Assembly (NCBI GenBank): GCA_030268105.1
Contig: BSDZ01000021.1
Coordinates: 1,612,001-1,676,000, forward strand
Reading direction: 5' to 3'
DNA: 64,000 nt
Source of the DNA: Volvox africanus
Lineage: Eukaryota; Chlorophyta; Chlorophyceae; Chlamydomonadales; Volvocaceae
This document shows positions 25,300-37,071 of the stretch, piece after piece. Made by a program: the position numbers and the translations under genes. Below the pieces are notes generated by a model, which saw only the letters and a program-made list of their open reading frames with translations, was not told the DNA's origin and did no database searches. Every line of letters begins with the position of its first letter. Position 1 is the stretch's first letter.

Positions 25300-26426
25300 A
25301 TGGCGGACCCTCGGTCACAGCTGCCGCGAACAACACGCGTTAAAAATAAGCAGCCAGCAGATAAGCAGATTACCGCTGAGCAATTGCTGCGTGAGGCAAA
25401 GGAAATCCAGCTTGAAGATGACTACAAGGCGCCTAAGCAAATTATCACCGACCCGGAGGAGCTTAGCGAATACCGCTTGTCCAAGCGGAAGCATTTTGAG
25501 GATCTTGTCCGTCGCGTCGGAAGGTTCAATGGAGGCGTATGGGTCAAGGTGAGGGCGCCGCATCATACTCGTCGTGTATCCGTGATTGCTAGGACGACGA
25601 CTTTGACTGTAGGAAGCTGCCATCTTGAACATTTCTTTGTGATATCGCTGCCCTGGGCCTGATCAGAGCTAGATTGGGTCGCTAGCCGTTATCTAATCGA
25701 TGACCGACGTTTGGCGTACCCCGGCGGTGGTTGCGCTTTAGGGGAGGGTACGGCTCGAGTGATGGGTCCGCTGATGATGTCTTATGTCCCAACACCGGTT
25801 TTTCACTGCACGTATCATTTGTTTGGAAGACCGCCATAGTAATGGCATGTGTCGGAGGTGTGACTACTTGCCTGCATCCCAACATCCAGTTCTGCCCCAC
25901 ATTCCCCGCCTTCCCAACGCAATGCTTCTCCTCTTTATCGCCTAACCCGCCTTCCATGTCCATACCTCTCCTTTCATGCTCAGGTCACGCACATTCCTAA
26001 CCAAAGCCGCCCTCTGTTCCTCCTCGCACCTGCCATCCCTCCGCTATCCTCCTCTGCTATTTCCTCCTCCTCACCTCCGCCATCGCACTCATGTCTGAAT
26101 CCCCTCATTCCCACCCCACCCCACCCCACCCAAAAGGTATCATGCCTCGTTTTTGCGTCTTCCCACCCCATCCCACCCCACCCCACCCCACCCCGATGGC
26201 TCTCCTGATGTCTCCGAAACCGCACCTATTGGCTCCTCCGGCAGTACGCGACGTGGGAGGAGCAGCAAAAGGACTTCCGCCGAGCCCGGTCCGTGTGGGA
26301 GCGGGCACTGGCCATTGAGTACCGCAACGTCAGCATGTGGCTCAAGGTGCGTTCGGGATCAGACCCCGTCGTGCCGGGTTGCCGAGTTCATCATGTCAGC
26401 CTTTGTCGATGGGCGTGGGAGTTGGG

Positions 26427-26469
<43 letters not shown>

Positions 26470-29400
26470 TTCTCACTCTTCCTGAAGACGGGAGGGTGGC
26501 AGGGCGCAACTTGGATACTAGTCCTGATACTTTTCACATGACAGGTGCGGTCTGTTTGTTTGGGTGTGTGTATTACTTTTTACATGTTGTGTATGTGTGC
26601 ACCACTTCCTTGTACTACATTTTTCTCCTTCCACATGTAGTACGCGGAGATGGAGATGCGGCACCGTTTCGTGAATCACGCTCGGAACGTCTGGGACCGC
26701 GCCGTGTCGTTGCTCCCGCGGGTGGACCAGCTCTGGTACAAGTACATCCACATGGAGGAGATGCTGGGTAACGTGGCGGGGGCCAGGCAGGTTTTCGAGC
26801 GATGGATGCGATTCGAACCCGACCACACGGGCTGGATGGCGTACATCAAGGTTAGGACGCCCGGGGCTGGTTTCGGGAGCAGAGGCTGGCGGACCGGGTA
26901 GCGGGTCCAGTCTGGAGGAGGGTCGAACGGGTGTGGACAGTTCTGTAGCGGAGAGGCTGGCAAGCTCGGAGGATTGGGAGGGAGATGGGCTGGTGGGGCT
27001 TTGCTGGTTCAAATCGTTGTCGTCTGTACGTGGCCTTCAGCTTCGTCAGCTTCGTCAGCTTCTGCATGGTGCCTTGGAGGAGACCCCGGGAGAGCAGCTG
27101 CAGGCGGGGCAAGTGCGGGTTGGTGGCTCGGGAGGCAGCAGATGGGTTACCTGGGTTACCTCGGCTTGCAGCATGCGCCCGGGGGAGCTGTGGCCGAGCG
27201 GGGCCGCGTGGCGGGTTGGGAGAAGGACTATAAGATGTGGCCCGTGACCTCAACGCATGTCCCTCTATGTGTGGTATGTACACGCGCACATGTCGTCCGG
27301 CAGCAAACACCACGTGCCATTTCTCCACTCCACACCCGCCCCTTGGCCTCCCCCACCCTACCAGTTTGAGCTGCGGTATAACGAGGTGGACAGAGCCCGT
27401 GCCGTCTTTGAGCGCTACGTTCAGATCCTGCCAACTGTCAAGGTATCGTATGGCGCGCCTCGTAGTCCAGGCGGGTTTCGGAGCACTGCCCCGATCGACG
27501 GAACGAAAGACCGGAAGAGAAAAAGGGCCCTCTTAAGCATCCCTGGAGCATCTCCTCTTCCGCCGTCTCAGCAATCCGCTGTACTTGAATTTACGCAAGT
27601 ACGGGCTCAGTTTTTAGTTGGCATGGATTTAAACTTTTACTGACTCCGTACCTCCGTCTGGTTTCGGAGTACGTCCAGATCCGTGTACATCCAGATGTCG
27701 CCTCGCTCACCCACCCAGCCCCCCACCCACGCGTGTGCACCGCAGGCCTGGGTCCGATTCGCCAAGTTCGAGATGCAGAACGGGGAGGTGGCGCTGGCGC
27801 GGCGGTGCTATGAGCGGGCCGTGGATGAGCTGGGAGAGGACGGACAGACGGTGGGTGGTCGAGTGATTGTGCGCGGCCGGGCAGCGGGACAGGGGGAACT
27901 GCGTCAGCCCTGCTGATGGTGGGGGTGATGGTGATGGGGATGATGATGGGGATGGGGATGATGATGGTGATGGGGGTGGTGATGGGGATGATGATGGTGA
28001 TGGGGGTGGTGATGGGGATGATGATGGTGATGGGGGTGGTGATGGGGATGGGGGTGGGGATGGGGGTGGGGATGGGGATGGGGGTGGGGGTGGGGGGGAT
28101 GGGGATGGGGATGGGGATGGTAATAGTTACTTGCCCAGTGCGAGTCAGGCGTAGCGCCGTGGCCTGATGAACCAATCGCTGGGGGCCGGTCACTTGTCGA
28201 GCCACCTGGTGCCATGCAGCTGTCCGCGTGTGGACCCCAGAGAATGCAATATGGGGCGGCCACCGGGTATACCGGGGGCTGCTGCCGTTGAGGCTGCTAA
28301 CTGCTGGCAAACCGATACCACCCGCGCAGGAGGAGTTCTTCATCAAGTTCGCGGAGTTCGAGGAGAAGGTGCGGGAGGTGGAGCGGGCCCGAGCGATATA
28401 CCGGTACGCGCTGGACCACATCCCCAAGGTAAGGCGGGGCAAGGGCAGGGAAGCGGGGGAAAGGGGTGAGACAGGAAGCAGCTACCGAGGACTTGGACTG
28501 GTGTGGCGGGGGTTCCTGTTTTGTTGTGGTGACAGGTGGAGAGGGGGGGCGGGACATCGTGAGGGTTAAAAAAAGAAGCACCAATGGTGAGGGGTGGGGG
28601 AGTTTAGAAACTGAGAGCGGCACTGAGTGTATTGGTCGTACGAGATCATGTGCCTTCTCTATGAGCTTGCGTTGTTTACTCCCCTCCTTTTACCCCCTCC
28701 CACCCACCCACCCCGGTTTTGGAGACAGAATACGGTAGTTGCAGCAGCGCAGGGGGGAGTCAAGAGGGCGGTGTGAGGTCCACCCGGGTCCTTGTTTGAC
28801 CTCCGGTGTGGGGTGCTGAAGGTGGTGTCTCTTGCCCCCTCCCCCTTGCCCCCGCTGCAGGCCTCCGCACCCACTTTATACTCGCGGTTCGTGGCTTTCG
28901 AGAAGCAGCACGGCGACCGGGAGGGCATTGAGCAGGTGGTGGTCAGCAAACGAAGGTGTGTGGGAGCAGGGAGCATGGGGAGCGAGTCCGGCAGGGGGTG
29001 TGGCTGGGCCGACATGGCGCAGGGCCGGGCGGTCGCTGGGGGTTGGGGAAATGTGCAGCGGTTTGGGAGGAGGAGGTGGAAAACGATAATGGTCACGGCA
29101 GTCTAGGGGGCTGGGGCTAAGAGCTGGAGTTATTGTGAAACCCGGGGGACGGGCCTGCCCGCATGCGGCCGGGGCGAGAACGAATTTCGAGGCCCCTGGA
29201 GTGGGGCCTTTGAACACGAAGTCGAGGGCGCACCTTCTCACTCTTTACGTAAGGGAATCTCGATCGTCAGATCCGGCGTGTCACCCAACACGAAGCATCC
29301 CTGGAGCGCTAGATGCCGCAGAGGAACAAGCATTCATGAAGAGGAGAGAACTGTAAACTGAAACTGCCGCTGTTCAGTTGCCGCAAGTGGTTGCGGTCGG

Positions 29401-32400
29401 TAGCCCGTCTGATTCACAATGTTATCTCTAAAGGAGACAATAGTGAGGCGTGTGTGTGTTTATTGTATGTGTGTGTATTCGGGACGCGCGCGGACATTAC
29501 AGGAGCCCTCATACACGCTGATCCGCGTTCTACCCCACTCCTGGCAGGTTTCAATACGAGGAAGAAATCGCAAAGTCGCCGTACAACTACGACACCTGGT
29601 TCGATTACATAAAGCTGGAGGAGGGCACGGGGGATGTCGACCGCACCCGGGAGGTCTACGAACGAGCCGTGGCGCAGCTGCCACCTTCCTCGACGGAAAA
29701 GCGCTTCTGGAGGCGCTACATCTACCTCTGGATCAAGTACGCACTGTTTGAGGAGCTGGATGTGGGTGACGTGGATCGAACCCGGGACGTCTACCGGGTG
29801 GTTCTGGAGCTGATCCCGCATAAGCAGTTTACGTTTGCAAAGGTAGGTTAACAATAGCGGTTTGTGTGGCAGCGGGCCTAGGCGGCTCGTTCCCCGAGCT
29901 TGGTTTCATGCTTGGACGTGTTTGTGGGTCGGGGCTAGAGGGACGGTGCGGGGTGGGACAGCGTGGGCAGTAGGGTGGGGGCAGTGGGGTGGGGGAAGAG
30001 GGGTGGGGACGAAGCGGGAGGTCCATCCAGTCTCGGCTTGTCGGATGGCGACTGAGGCCCAGCCACCTCTGTGCAGACAAGACCCCTGATTTGGAGCGGC
30101 GGCATATTTCTGATCCACCCATTCGGCCGCACTCGGTGCAGTTGTGGATTTTGGCCGCGAAGCTTGAAATTCGGCAGCGCAATGTGGACGGCGCGCGGCG
30201 GTTGTTGGGTCGCGCGCTGGGGACGTGTCCCAAGGAGAAGCTCTTCAAGAGCTACATTGAACTGGAGCTGACCATGGGCCAGGTTGATAGGTAGGCGGGG
30301 CTGTGGGTTGGGGCCATGGGGGAGGGGGGAGATGAAGAATTGCTGGATAGGGGGGGAGGGGGCTGCTGATAGCACTTATGAGCTCTCGCACGGTCCAAGT
30401 TGCCGGATTCCACCTCTTCGTTTCAACACAGAGGGTCCGACAATGTCCTTCGCTGTCCCGGACTCTATGTTGTCCCTATCTATCTATCTATCTATCTGGA
30501 TAACTGACTAACCACTATTCTGTTGGTTGTTAGGGTCCGCAAGCTATACGAGAAGTATTTGGGCTGGCGGCCGTCAAATGTGGGCGCCTGGGTTCGATAT
30601 GCCGACCTGGAGCGCAGCCTGGGTGAAACGGAGCGCTGCCGGGCGCTGTTTGAGCTGGCGATTGCGCAGCCGCTGCTGGACATGCCGGAGGCCTTATGGA
30701 AGGTGGGGCCGAGGGAGGGAGCTACAGGCGGGACGGGTGCCAGGTGGTGGGGGGGGTAAGGGCATTTGCGAGAGGGGGGGATCGATACATGACCGTGGGG
30801 AACCGGGGCATGTGCGTGTGTAAAAGGGGGGGGTACGAAGCTTTTTCAGAGCCCAGCAGTGAAACCCAGGAAAAGGAGAAGGGAAGGGTGACCTCCTCGG
30901 TATCTTCCAAAGGCATGATGAGGGGGCTGGTGGAGGCGCCCCCTCTCCCGCTTTCCTCGGTTCCCGCTGCCCCCTACCTTGCTCCCAATGTTGGCACGGG
31001 CCAGGGGGGTCAACCACCTCTCAACCAGGTGGCTCCGTCTTCTGTATGAAGAAACCCTTTCATCCGGCTCCAGCAGTTCCTAGTTTGTTGCTGTCACAGC
31101 TCATGTCGTCCAATGCCGTACCGCCCAGGCGTACATCGATTTTGAGATTGCCGAGGGCGAGCGGGAGCGGGTGCGGGTGCTGTACACGCGGCTGCTTGAC
31201 CGCACCAAACACGTGAAGGTGTGGCTGTCGTTCGCGCGGTTTGAGGCGGGCCCTATGCCGGCGGCGGCGGCGGCGGCGGCGGAGGGCACGGACGGAGAGG
31301 CGAGCGGGTAAGGCGCACACCTGGCCGGAAATGGATGGCAGCTAAGGCCTATTGGGGGGTGGGGGCTCTGCTAAACATAAAGAGGGGTTCTGGAGGGCGG
31401 CTTTTGGGGGAGGCCTAGTACACGCGCTCGCAGGAAGGAGAGGAAAGGGACATTAGTTTTTGTTTAATGACAGGTTTTCTGCGCTGTCGTGTGTTTTGGG
31501 ACGCGACACGCAACACGCCTCTGCCGCCAAAATCATCAGTTTAATCCATTGAGTTTAATCCACTCCGCAACTCACCCACTCACTCACACACACACCACTC
31601 CCCTCGGGTCCGCAGGCAGCCGGAACCCGCAGAAGGCCCCGAGTCTGCACACGCCCGGGCCATCCGTGCGCGTGCTGTGTACGACCAGGCCTTCCGTACG
31701 GTCCGTGACGTGGCGCCCGACGCCAAAGAGGAGGCAGTGATATTGTTAGAAGCTTGGAAAGCCTTCGAGCAGGAGCAGGAGTGGAGGTGGGCTAGGAGAC
31801 GTCGGGCGTGTTTTGTCGCAGCCTTGTGCCCTGCGCCTCCATTCGGGCAGCATGTCGGGCAGTTCCTCGATCGCATCCCACCCCCTGAGCGAGGGTGTGG
31901 GGGGTATGGGGGCATACGGGCCTCTGGGCATGTGTCCGCTGCTCGTCTCCCCATCTTGCCCCTCTGTGCCTTTGCTTCGTGCTTCCCCCTCCCCCAGCAC
32001 TCCGGCCGAGCGCGGCCGCCGATTAGCGGAAGTTGAGAGGAAGATGCCACGTCGCGTGAAGCGCAAGCGGGCCGTCACCACGGAGGACGGACACGAGGTG
32101 CGGCTGTGGGGGACGGAGGGGAGTCCGCGGGCCGTGGGGGCGGTCTGGTTGCAACTTTTATCATTCAGATGTTTGTCTTCCAAGGTGGCTTTCCCCTCCC
32201 TCCTCCCTCCTCCCTCCTCCCTCCTCCCTCCTCCCTCCTCCCTCCTCCCTCCTCCCTCCTCCCTCCTCCCTCCTCCCTCCTCCCTCCTCCCTCCTCCCTC
32301 CTCCCTCCTCCCTCCTCCCTCCTCCCTCCTCCCTCCTCCCTCCTCCCTCCTCCCTCCTCCCTCCTCCCTCCTCCCTCCTCCCTCCTCCCTCCTCCCTCCT

Positions 32401-33307
32401 CCCTCCCGCCTCCTCCTTCCTCCCTCCTCCCTCCTCCCTCCCGCCTCCTCCCTCCTCCCTCCCGCCTCCTCCCTCCTCCCTCCTCCCTCCCGCCTCCGTG
32501 GCCGCACTCGCACCCTTGCTGCTCTTGAATGCTGCATACTTCCTTCCTCGCTGATTCATCCCCCCCGGGGCCCCAGTTCTTAACCTCGTCACCCCCAACC
32601 CCATCCTCTGTTGTCAGGTGGGCCAGGAGGAGTACTACGACTACATATTTCCTGAAGAGGGAGCTGCTGCACCCGGGCTCAAGCTGCTGGAGGCAGCATA
32701 CCGCTGGAAGCGCCAGCGCCAGGGGGGGCCTCCAGGGGGGGATGCGGAGGACAACCACCCCTCCTTGGGAGCCAGTGGCTCGAGGGCCACCCCGCCCTTG
32801 CCCTCGGCGTCTGAGGCGGCGCAGGCGTTCCTCGCGCAGCTAGGAGCTGGCATGGAGACCAGCGGCGGCGGTGGGGGCGAGGAGGATGCGGAAGGGGGCC
32901 GGGAGCGTGAGCGGGGGAAGGAGGGGGAGGAGGGGGAGGGGAAAGACGAGGGGGGTGTTGGGGCTGGGCCCGCAAGGAGGGGTCTTGGTGTTGGGGAGGA
33001 GGAGGATGGGGAGGGAGAGGGGCCGCAGCGGGGTGGGGGCGGTGCGGAGGGCGTCGACCGGGACGGGGAAGGCTTCATGGAGGAGGACCGGCCCATGGCA
33101 CAACGCGGTGAGCTTCAAGAGGAGGATGCGGCCGGGGAGGTCAGGCCGCCTGGGCGGGAAGCGGGTGGAAACGAATCTGGTAGCGGGGCGCATGGGGCGG
33201 TTGATGGGCAGCTGCCAGCCAGCGGGGAGGAGAGAGGGGAGGAGGGGGACCCGGTGGCTTTCCTCGGGGGGAAAGTCGGAAACGGGGAGGCTGACATGAG
33301 CGAATAG
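25300..33307 (+). CDS. CRNKL1: Crooked neck-like pre-mRNA splicing factor (CLF1/SYF3)
   Basis: HAT-repeat scaffold of the Prp19/NineTeen complex, needed for spliceosome activation in the nucleus. Predicted 896 aa in 14 exons: 25300-25548, 26245-26346, 26641-26850, 27365-27442, 27746-27850, 28330-28428, 28861-28955, 29548-29842, 30142-30290, 30534-30702, 31129-31307, 31616-31786, 31998-32097, 32618-33307; phases match throughout. The start [20 protein letters not shown] and [12 protein letters not shown] are family hallmarks, followed by tandem HAT units ([64 protein letters not shown]), then PRRVKRKR and [14 protein letters not shown]. Two lineage oddities: an alanine run in exon 11 and a Gly/Glu-rich C-terminal extension of about 150 residues in the last exon; related proteins are usually near 690 aa. 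An earlier acceptor for exon 9 (before 30142) is possible but less like the family. Confidence 0.95.
26431..26464. repeat. (CT)n microsatellite in CRNKL1 intron 2
   Basis: About 17 CT dinucleotides in the intron between exons 2 and 3. Confidence 0.93.
27914..28122. repeat. G-rich (GATGGG/GATGATGGT)n tract in CRNKL1 intron 5
   Basis: About 200 bp of GATGGGGATG-type units with an internal 27-bp period (GATGATGGTGATGGGGGTGG repeated three times). The transcribed RNA is G-rich here and carries several GGGG runs, so it could fold into quadruplexes. Confidence 0.9.
32193..32497. repeat. (CTCCCTC)n heptamer array in CRNKL1 intron 13
   Basis: About 43 copies of a 7-bp all-pyrimidine unit, with a few CCCGCCT variants near the 3' end. 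It occupies most of the intron and ends about 120 bp before the acceptor at 32617. Because 7 is not a multiple of 3, all frames stay open and yield spurious Pro/Ser/Leu and Gly/Arg/Glu proteins. Confidence 0.95.
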
Positions 33308-35386
33308 AAGGCTTTTGAGTGACGGATTAGACATGGCAATGCATCAGGTCTCTCTCTCTCCCTCTCTCCCTGCTGTAATCCGGAGCAAGAAAGGGGTCCT
33401 GGAAGCTGTGAAACGTTTTCCGTTGCGATCGGTGGAGTTTAGTACGAACAAAAGCTGAAATGGATGTCCGCTTGAGAGGTACAGCAGGGTTTCTCCCTCT
33501 TTTCCGTACATCAGGCTTTCACGCGTGGAGCTTCTCGGATTTTGGTGTGCGTGCACATTCTTCTCTTCTCAAGGCTTCCCCCTCCCCGGGGCACACGTGG
33601 CACTAACCCTTTACCCGTTGCGCAAACTGTAGACACACGCCTCCCCGGCCAGGGAGGGTGTGGGAGGAGCTGTGGAACCTGATCAGCCGAATGAAGGCGG
33701 CTGCAGTGATGGAAACGACCCAAACGAACGATGGACCCAGAGAACAAGTGAAAGCCATTGTTGGGTATTGGGGCAGCATCATACCGATATTGCTGTCATG
33801 GGGGTGGCTCCGGTAATCGCAGCGGCTTCCTCTTTTTCCGTTATTGCGTGTGCGTACGGCATGCTATGATCTGTACCGGGGTGCTGTGCGTGCTGGAAGG
33901 GTTCTGCATGGGCCAGTTGTCAAAGTGCTGAATAATCCTCTTCATTCTGGTTCAAGGAAGACCGCGCGACAAGTAAGAATGAAATGCTGCGTAGAGTAGA
34001 GGTTGATAAGGTCATTTGTGCTGCGACGTTAGTGATTCACGTCGTTCTAACCGGTGAGGGGGGATCTTGTGTTTTGAACCAAAAGGGTTTAAGCCGTGCT
34101 GTGACAGCAGGGTCATATGATGACCCGCTCAGACAGTTGAACGCATTTTGCCAGCATCAGCATCAGCATCAGCATCAGCATCACTCCAAAGAGAGAAGCA
34201 GCTGGTCCGAAACGTTTTCCCCCACAAACGCGTGGTAAAGCTGCAACTTTAAGTTGCGCCTAAGGGACCATGTTCCTTGCGTTCCATTGCATCCCAGGCG
34301 GGAGGCCGTTCACATCGCCTGACCCGCACAGAAACCACTAGGCCACCGACGCTTCTACCCCCTGGGCGCCATCGTCAGATGACGAGCAGATCCTTCAGAA
34401 CTGGCCAGAAGTTACAAGGGCCTGTTGCCGCCGCCCAACTGGGCCCTATATGGCTATAATGGAGGCTCCGACCGCAGGATGTTGTGCTCCATGTGGAGGT
34501 ACACAGCGCCTCCCATTCTTCGCCTCAATTATTGCATCGCCCGTTCATATTGTTAGCATCCTGCTACCTGATGTACGCGTCTGTTCGACAGGAAAGGGGG
34601 AAGGGGTGTGAGCGGGTGTGAAGAGCGTGGAAAAAAGGTGTCATGCGCAAGGGAGGGACCTAGAGGCCGGTTAGGGAAGGAGCGACCCCCTCAAGGGAAT
34701 TTTAGCCGTCACAACACTTAAGGAGACATCACTGGATCGATTCCGACTTCGATCGGGATAAAAATAACCCTCGGCTGTCAGAGGGTGAACGTGCGCCCAA
34801 TCCTAATGGATGTGAGGGACTGTGAGGGACCCGGTTATAGTGACTTGCGAGCCGACCAGGAGTGGAGTTGAGCCCGCCGTTCCGGCAGATCAGATTCCAC
34901 CAGATCCCACTGGATGCTGATGGCGGGTGCTGAACCACCTACCTACCGGAAAATCACTGATTTCGGAGCAGTCAAAAGTCAACCTGGGTGAACGGATGAG
35001 GGTGCCCCCGAATACAGGGCCAGGTAAGGACTGGCGGGTAGGGGCCACTTGTGAAGTCAAACCCCCATACCCCCCCTCTCCCCACACACACATTCCAGAT
35101 TGCCCGACACCTCAATACCCTTCCCGCCAACACGGCTTCATCATCCTGCAAATCAACAAGCTCATCCACAAATCGTACAAACGACTTAAGTGTCCCTTAT
35201 CGCTCTGCTGAACGGAGAAGGCGGCATCCATTTCTTTTCTTCCTGTGCCTCTAGACGGCCGCTCGCCCCAGCAAGATACCTTCCCCAGCTTTGCAGCAAC
35301 GCGGCCACGGCAATAGCAGTGGGTTGTCGGCCTACGAACCGGCCATGCTCGCTGAGCAAGTGCGCAACCCAGGTGCTTCAGCTCAC
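33308..35386. other. intergenic region between CRNKL1 and SPCS3
   Basis: The two genes are convergent. The stretch holds the CRNKL1 3' UTR, a (CAGCAT)n microsatellite at 34154-34182 and, somewhere between about 35100 and 35386, the unresolved last exon and 3' UTR of SPCS3. No further gene recognised. Confidence 0.45.
33374..33378 (+). terminator. TGTAA polyadenylation signal of CRNKL1
   Basis: TGTAA, the usual volvocine polyadenylation signal, 67 bases after the CRNKL1 stop codon. Confidence 0.55.
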
Positions 35387-36605
35387 CTGGCAATGCACCC
35401 ACAGCGGTCGTGAACTGATCCGAGTACATACGGCCTGCAGTACGCAGTGGTAGCGGGGACAGAAGCCGGCCGTCGCAACGACATCCAATCACTGACCCGG
35501 ATTGCTGCTAGGGACATCAGGCGGGAAGTGGGCGTCGTATGTGCCGTCGTGTGTGTCTGGTCCAGTCAGCCCCGCTATATGCCCAGTTGATACAGTAATG
35601 CGACAGCAAGGAAATTAAAAACACCTGAATTGAACGCGATGGATCGGCGCGGCGCAGCAGTGCGCACGGTGAAGGACAACGACCAGTCGCATCAATCTGT
35701 GATTGCGTTGCTCTGCACCTCCTCATTTGCTTTCCGCGGAGGAGGCACAGAGAGATGGGCCAACCCTTGCCAGGTGCCAGGCAAGGGACATTCCGCACGA
35801 CCGCCAGACGCTTCCTTGTTGTGTGTGTTTAGCCTCGAGCTCGGTTTGCCATCCGTATTCGGCCCCCTACGGAACATACTTACCAACTCTCGGCATGACG
35901 CACCAAACTAGCGTTAGATTAAGGGCACGGCCGCGAAGGTGTCGGCCCGGCTCAATAAATGCGTACTTGGTTTTATGATCATCTAACTTGATAACAGCCT
36001 TCTCCTGAAAATCGGAGAATAGGGAAGTATTTCGCAAGTCCAGTGAGGACTGGTCAGGTCGGGATGGGAAAGGTACCTACCGCACAACCTTGCCGTACAA
36101 CCGTAAGGGCACGCAACAAACTCGTCCTGTCCCAATCTTGCCTGCTTCTGGATGATGTAGTCCCACAGAACAACTTGATTGACCTTATTCTCGGGTGTCT
36201 CATATTCAGCTTGCACGTACACAAATAACTGCTTCGTATTCCAAGTGAAGATGCTCTGCAGATCCGCATCGAGGTCAAAACTTATGACCGCCTGCAGCAG
36301 GAAGTTAACTGGATGATACTCAACTTATATTATTTCCAGTACACGCCGCTGTCCCATACTTGCTCTTGTCGTCCCTTGGATGGTACAAGGCGTCGCACAT
36401 TTCGAAGCCCAAGCTTTATGCTAGGGCTTGACTTATGTAGAAGATCTAGGGAGCAAGCAAGGGATCAGTGAAGAAACCGCTTTAAGATAAGCGTTTAGTG
36501 ATCAACGGTTCTCTTGCCTGTCCCGGTCGTCAAAAGGCAAAGCACTGCTGCAACTGTTCCAAAGAACGTCAGGACAGTATTTGCACGTGTCCAATAGGAG
36601 TGCAT
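35387..36605 (-). CDS. SPCS3: signal peptidase complex subunit 3 (SPC22/SPCS3), last exon unresolved
   Basis: Single-pass ER membrane subunit of the signal peptidase complex. Exons: 36518-36605, 36360-36445, 36142-36291, 35884-36004, 35387-35434 (164 residues so far; the family is about 165-180). N-terminal segment [20 protein letters not shown] plus VLCLL is the membrane anchor. Then [53 protein letters not shown], and [13 protein letters not shown] are clear family blocks. Introns 1 (36446-36517) and 3 (36005-36141) have no usable GT donor in the needed phase; both fit GC-AG with the donor AG|GCAAGA. The last join (donor at 35386) leads to a short terminal exon I cannot place with certainty, so the given 3' limit is that of the last supported exon. 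Confidence 0.85.
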
Positions 36606-37071
36606 GGTGCTGCAAACTGATAACGTCGACTAAACAAGCATAAACTTGCTCGTGGCAACTGGAAGTCCTTCAATAATGTGAGCTCATAAGTTTCGGCCAA
36701 TCCTGGATAATAACCTGGTGAAGCAATAAAGAAGTTAATTTCTGCACTCCATACGCTCTGCTGCCGTACCAGTAACGCGGTACGGGAGTCAGGGCGACGC
36801 TCGAACTTTTTCTCCACCAAGCATAATGCCATGATATTTGAAGACTAGATTCGGTAACACGTTAAACGATAAGAGAGTCCTCATCGGCTTGAATTGTACG
36901 GCAGCGTATAATGACGGTTCAAGCTGTAGCCTCGACTGCCCGCTTTACGCCTACATGCGCTGCCACTAACTGCGCCAGGGCGCCCACGGAATGCCGTCAT
37001 GCAGAAATACCACCTTGGAGATCCGTTAGCAACATGGTACGTATAGCACAACCACATTGCACGACTGCTGT
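36606..37071. other. spacer upstream of SPCS3
   Basis: 466 bp between the SPCS3 start and the stop of the F-box gene, both on the minus strand. Contains the SPCS3 promoter and the F-box gene 3' UTR. No gene or distinct motif seen. Confidence 0.4.

Noticed and set aside
27000..27030. GGTTCAAATC resembling a tRNA T-arm
   Set aside because: No acceptor stem, D-arm or anticodon arm at the right distance on either strand; it lies in a Crooked neck intron.
31746..32758. Long frames on both strands over the CTCCCTC array
   Set aside because: A stop-free heptamer keeps frames open; the conserved Crooked neck exons define the real gene.
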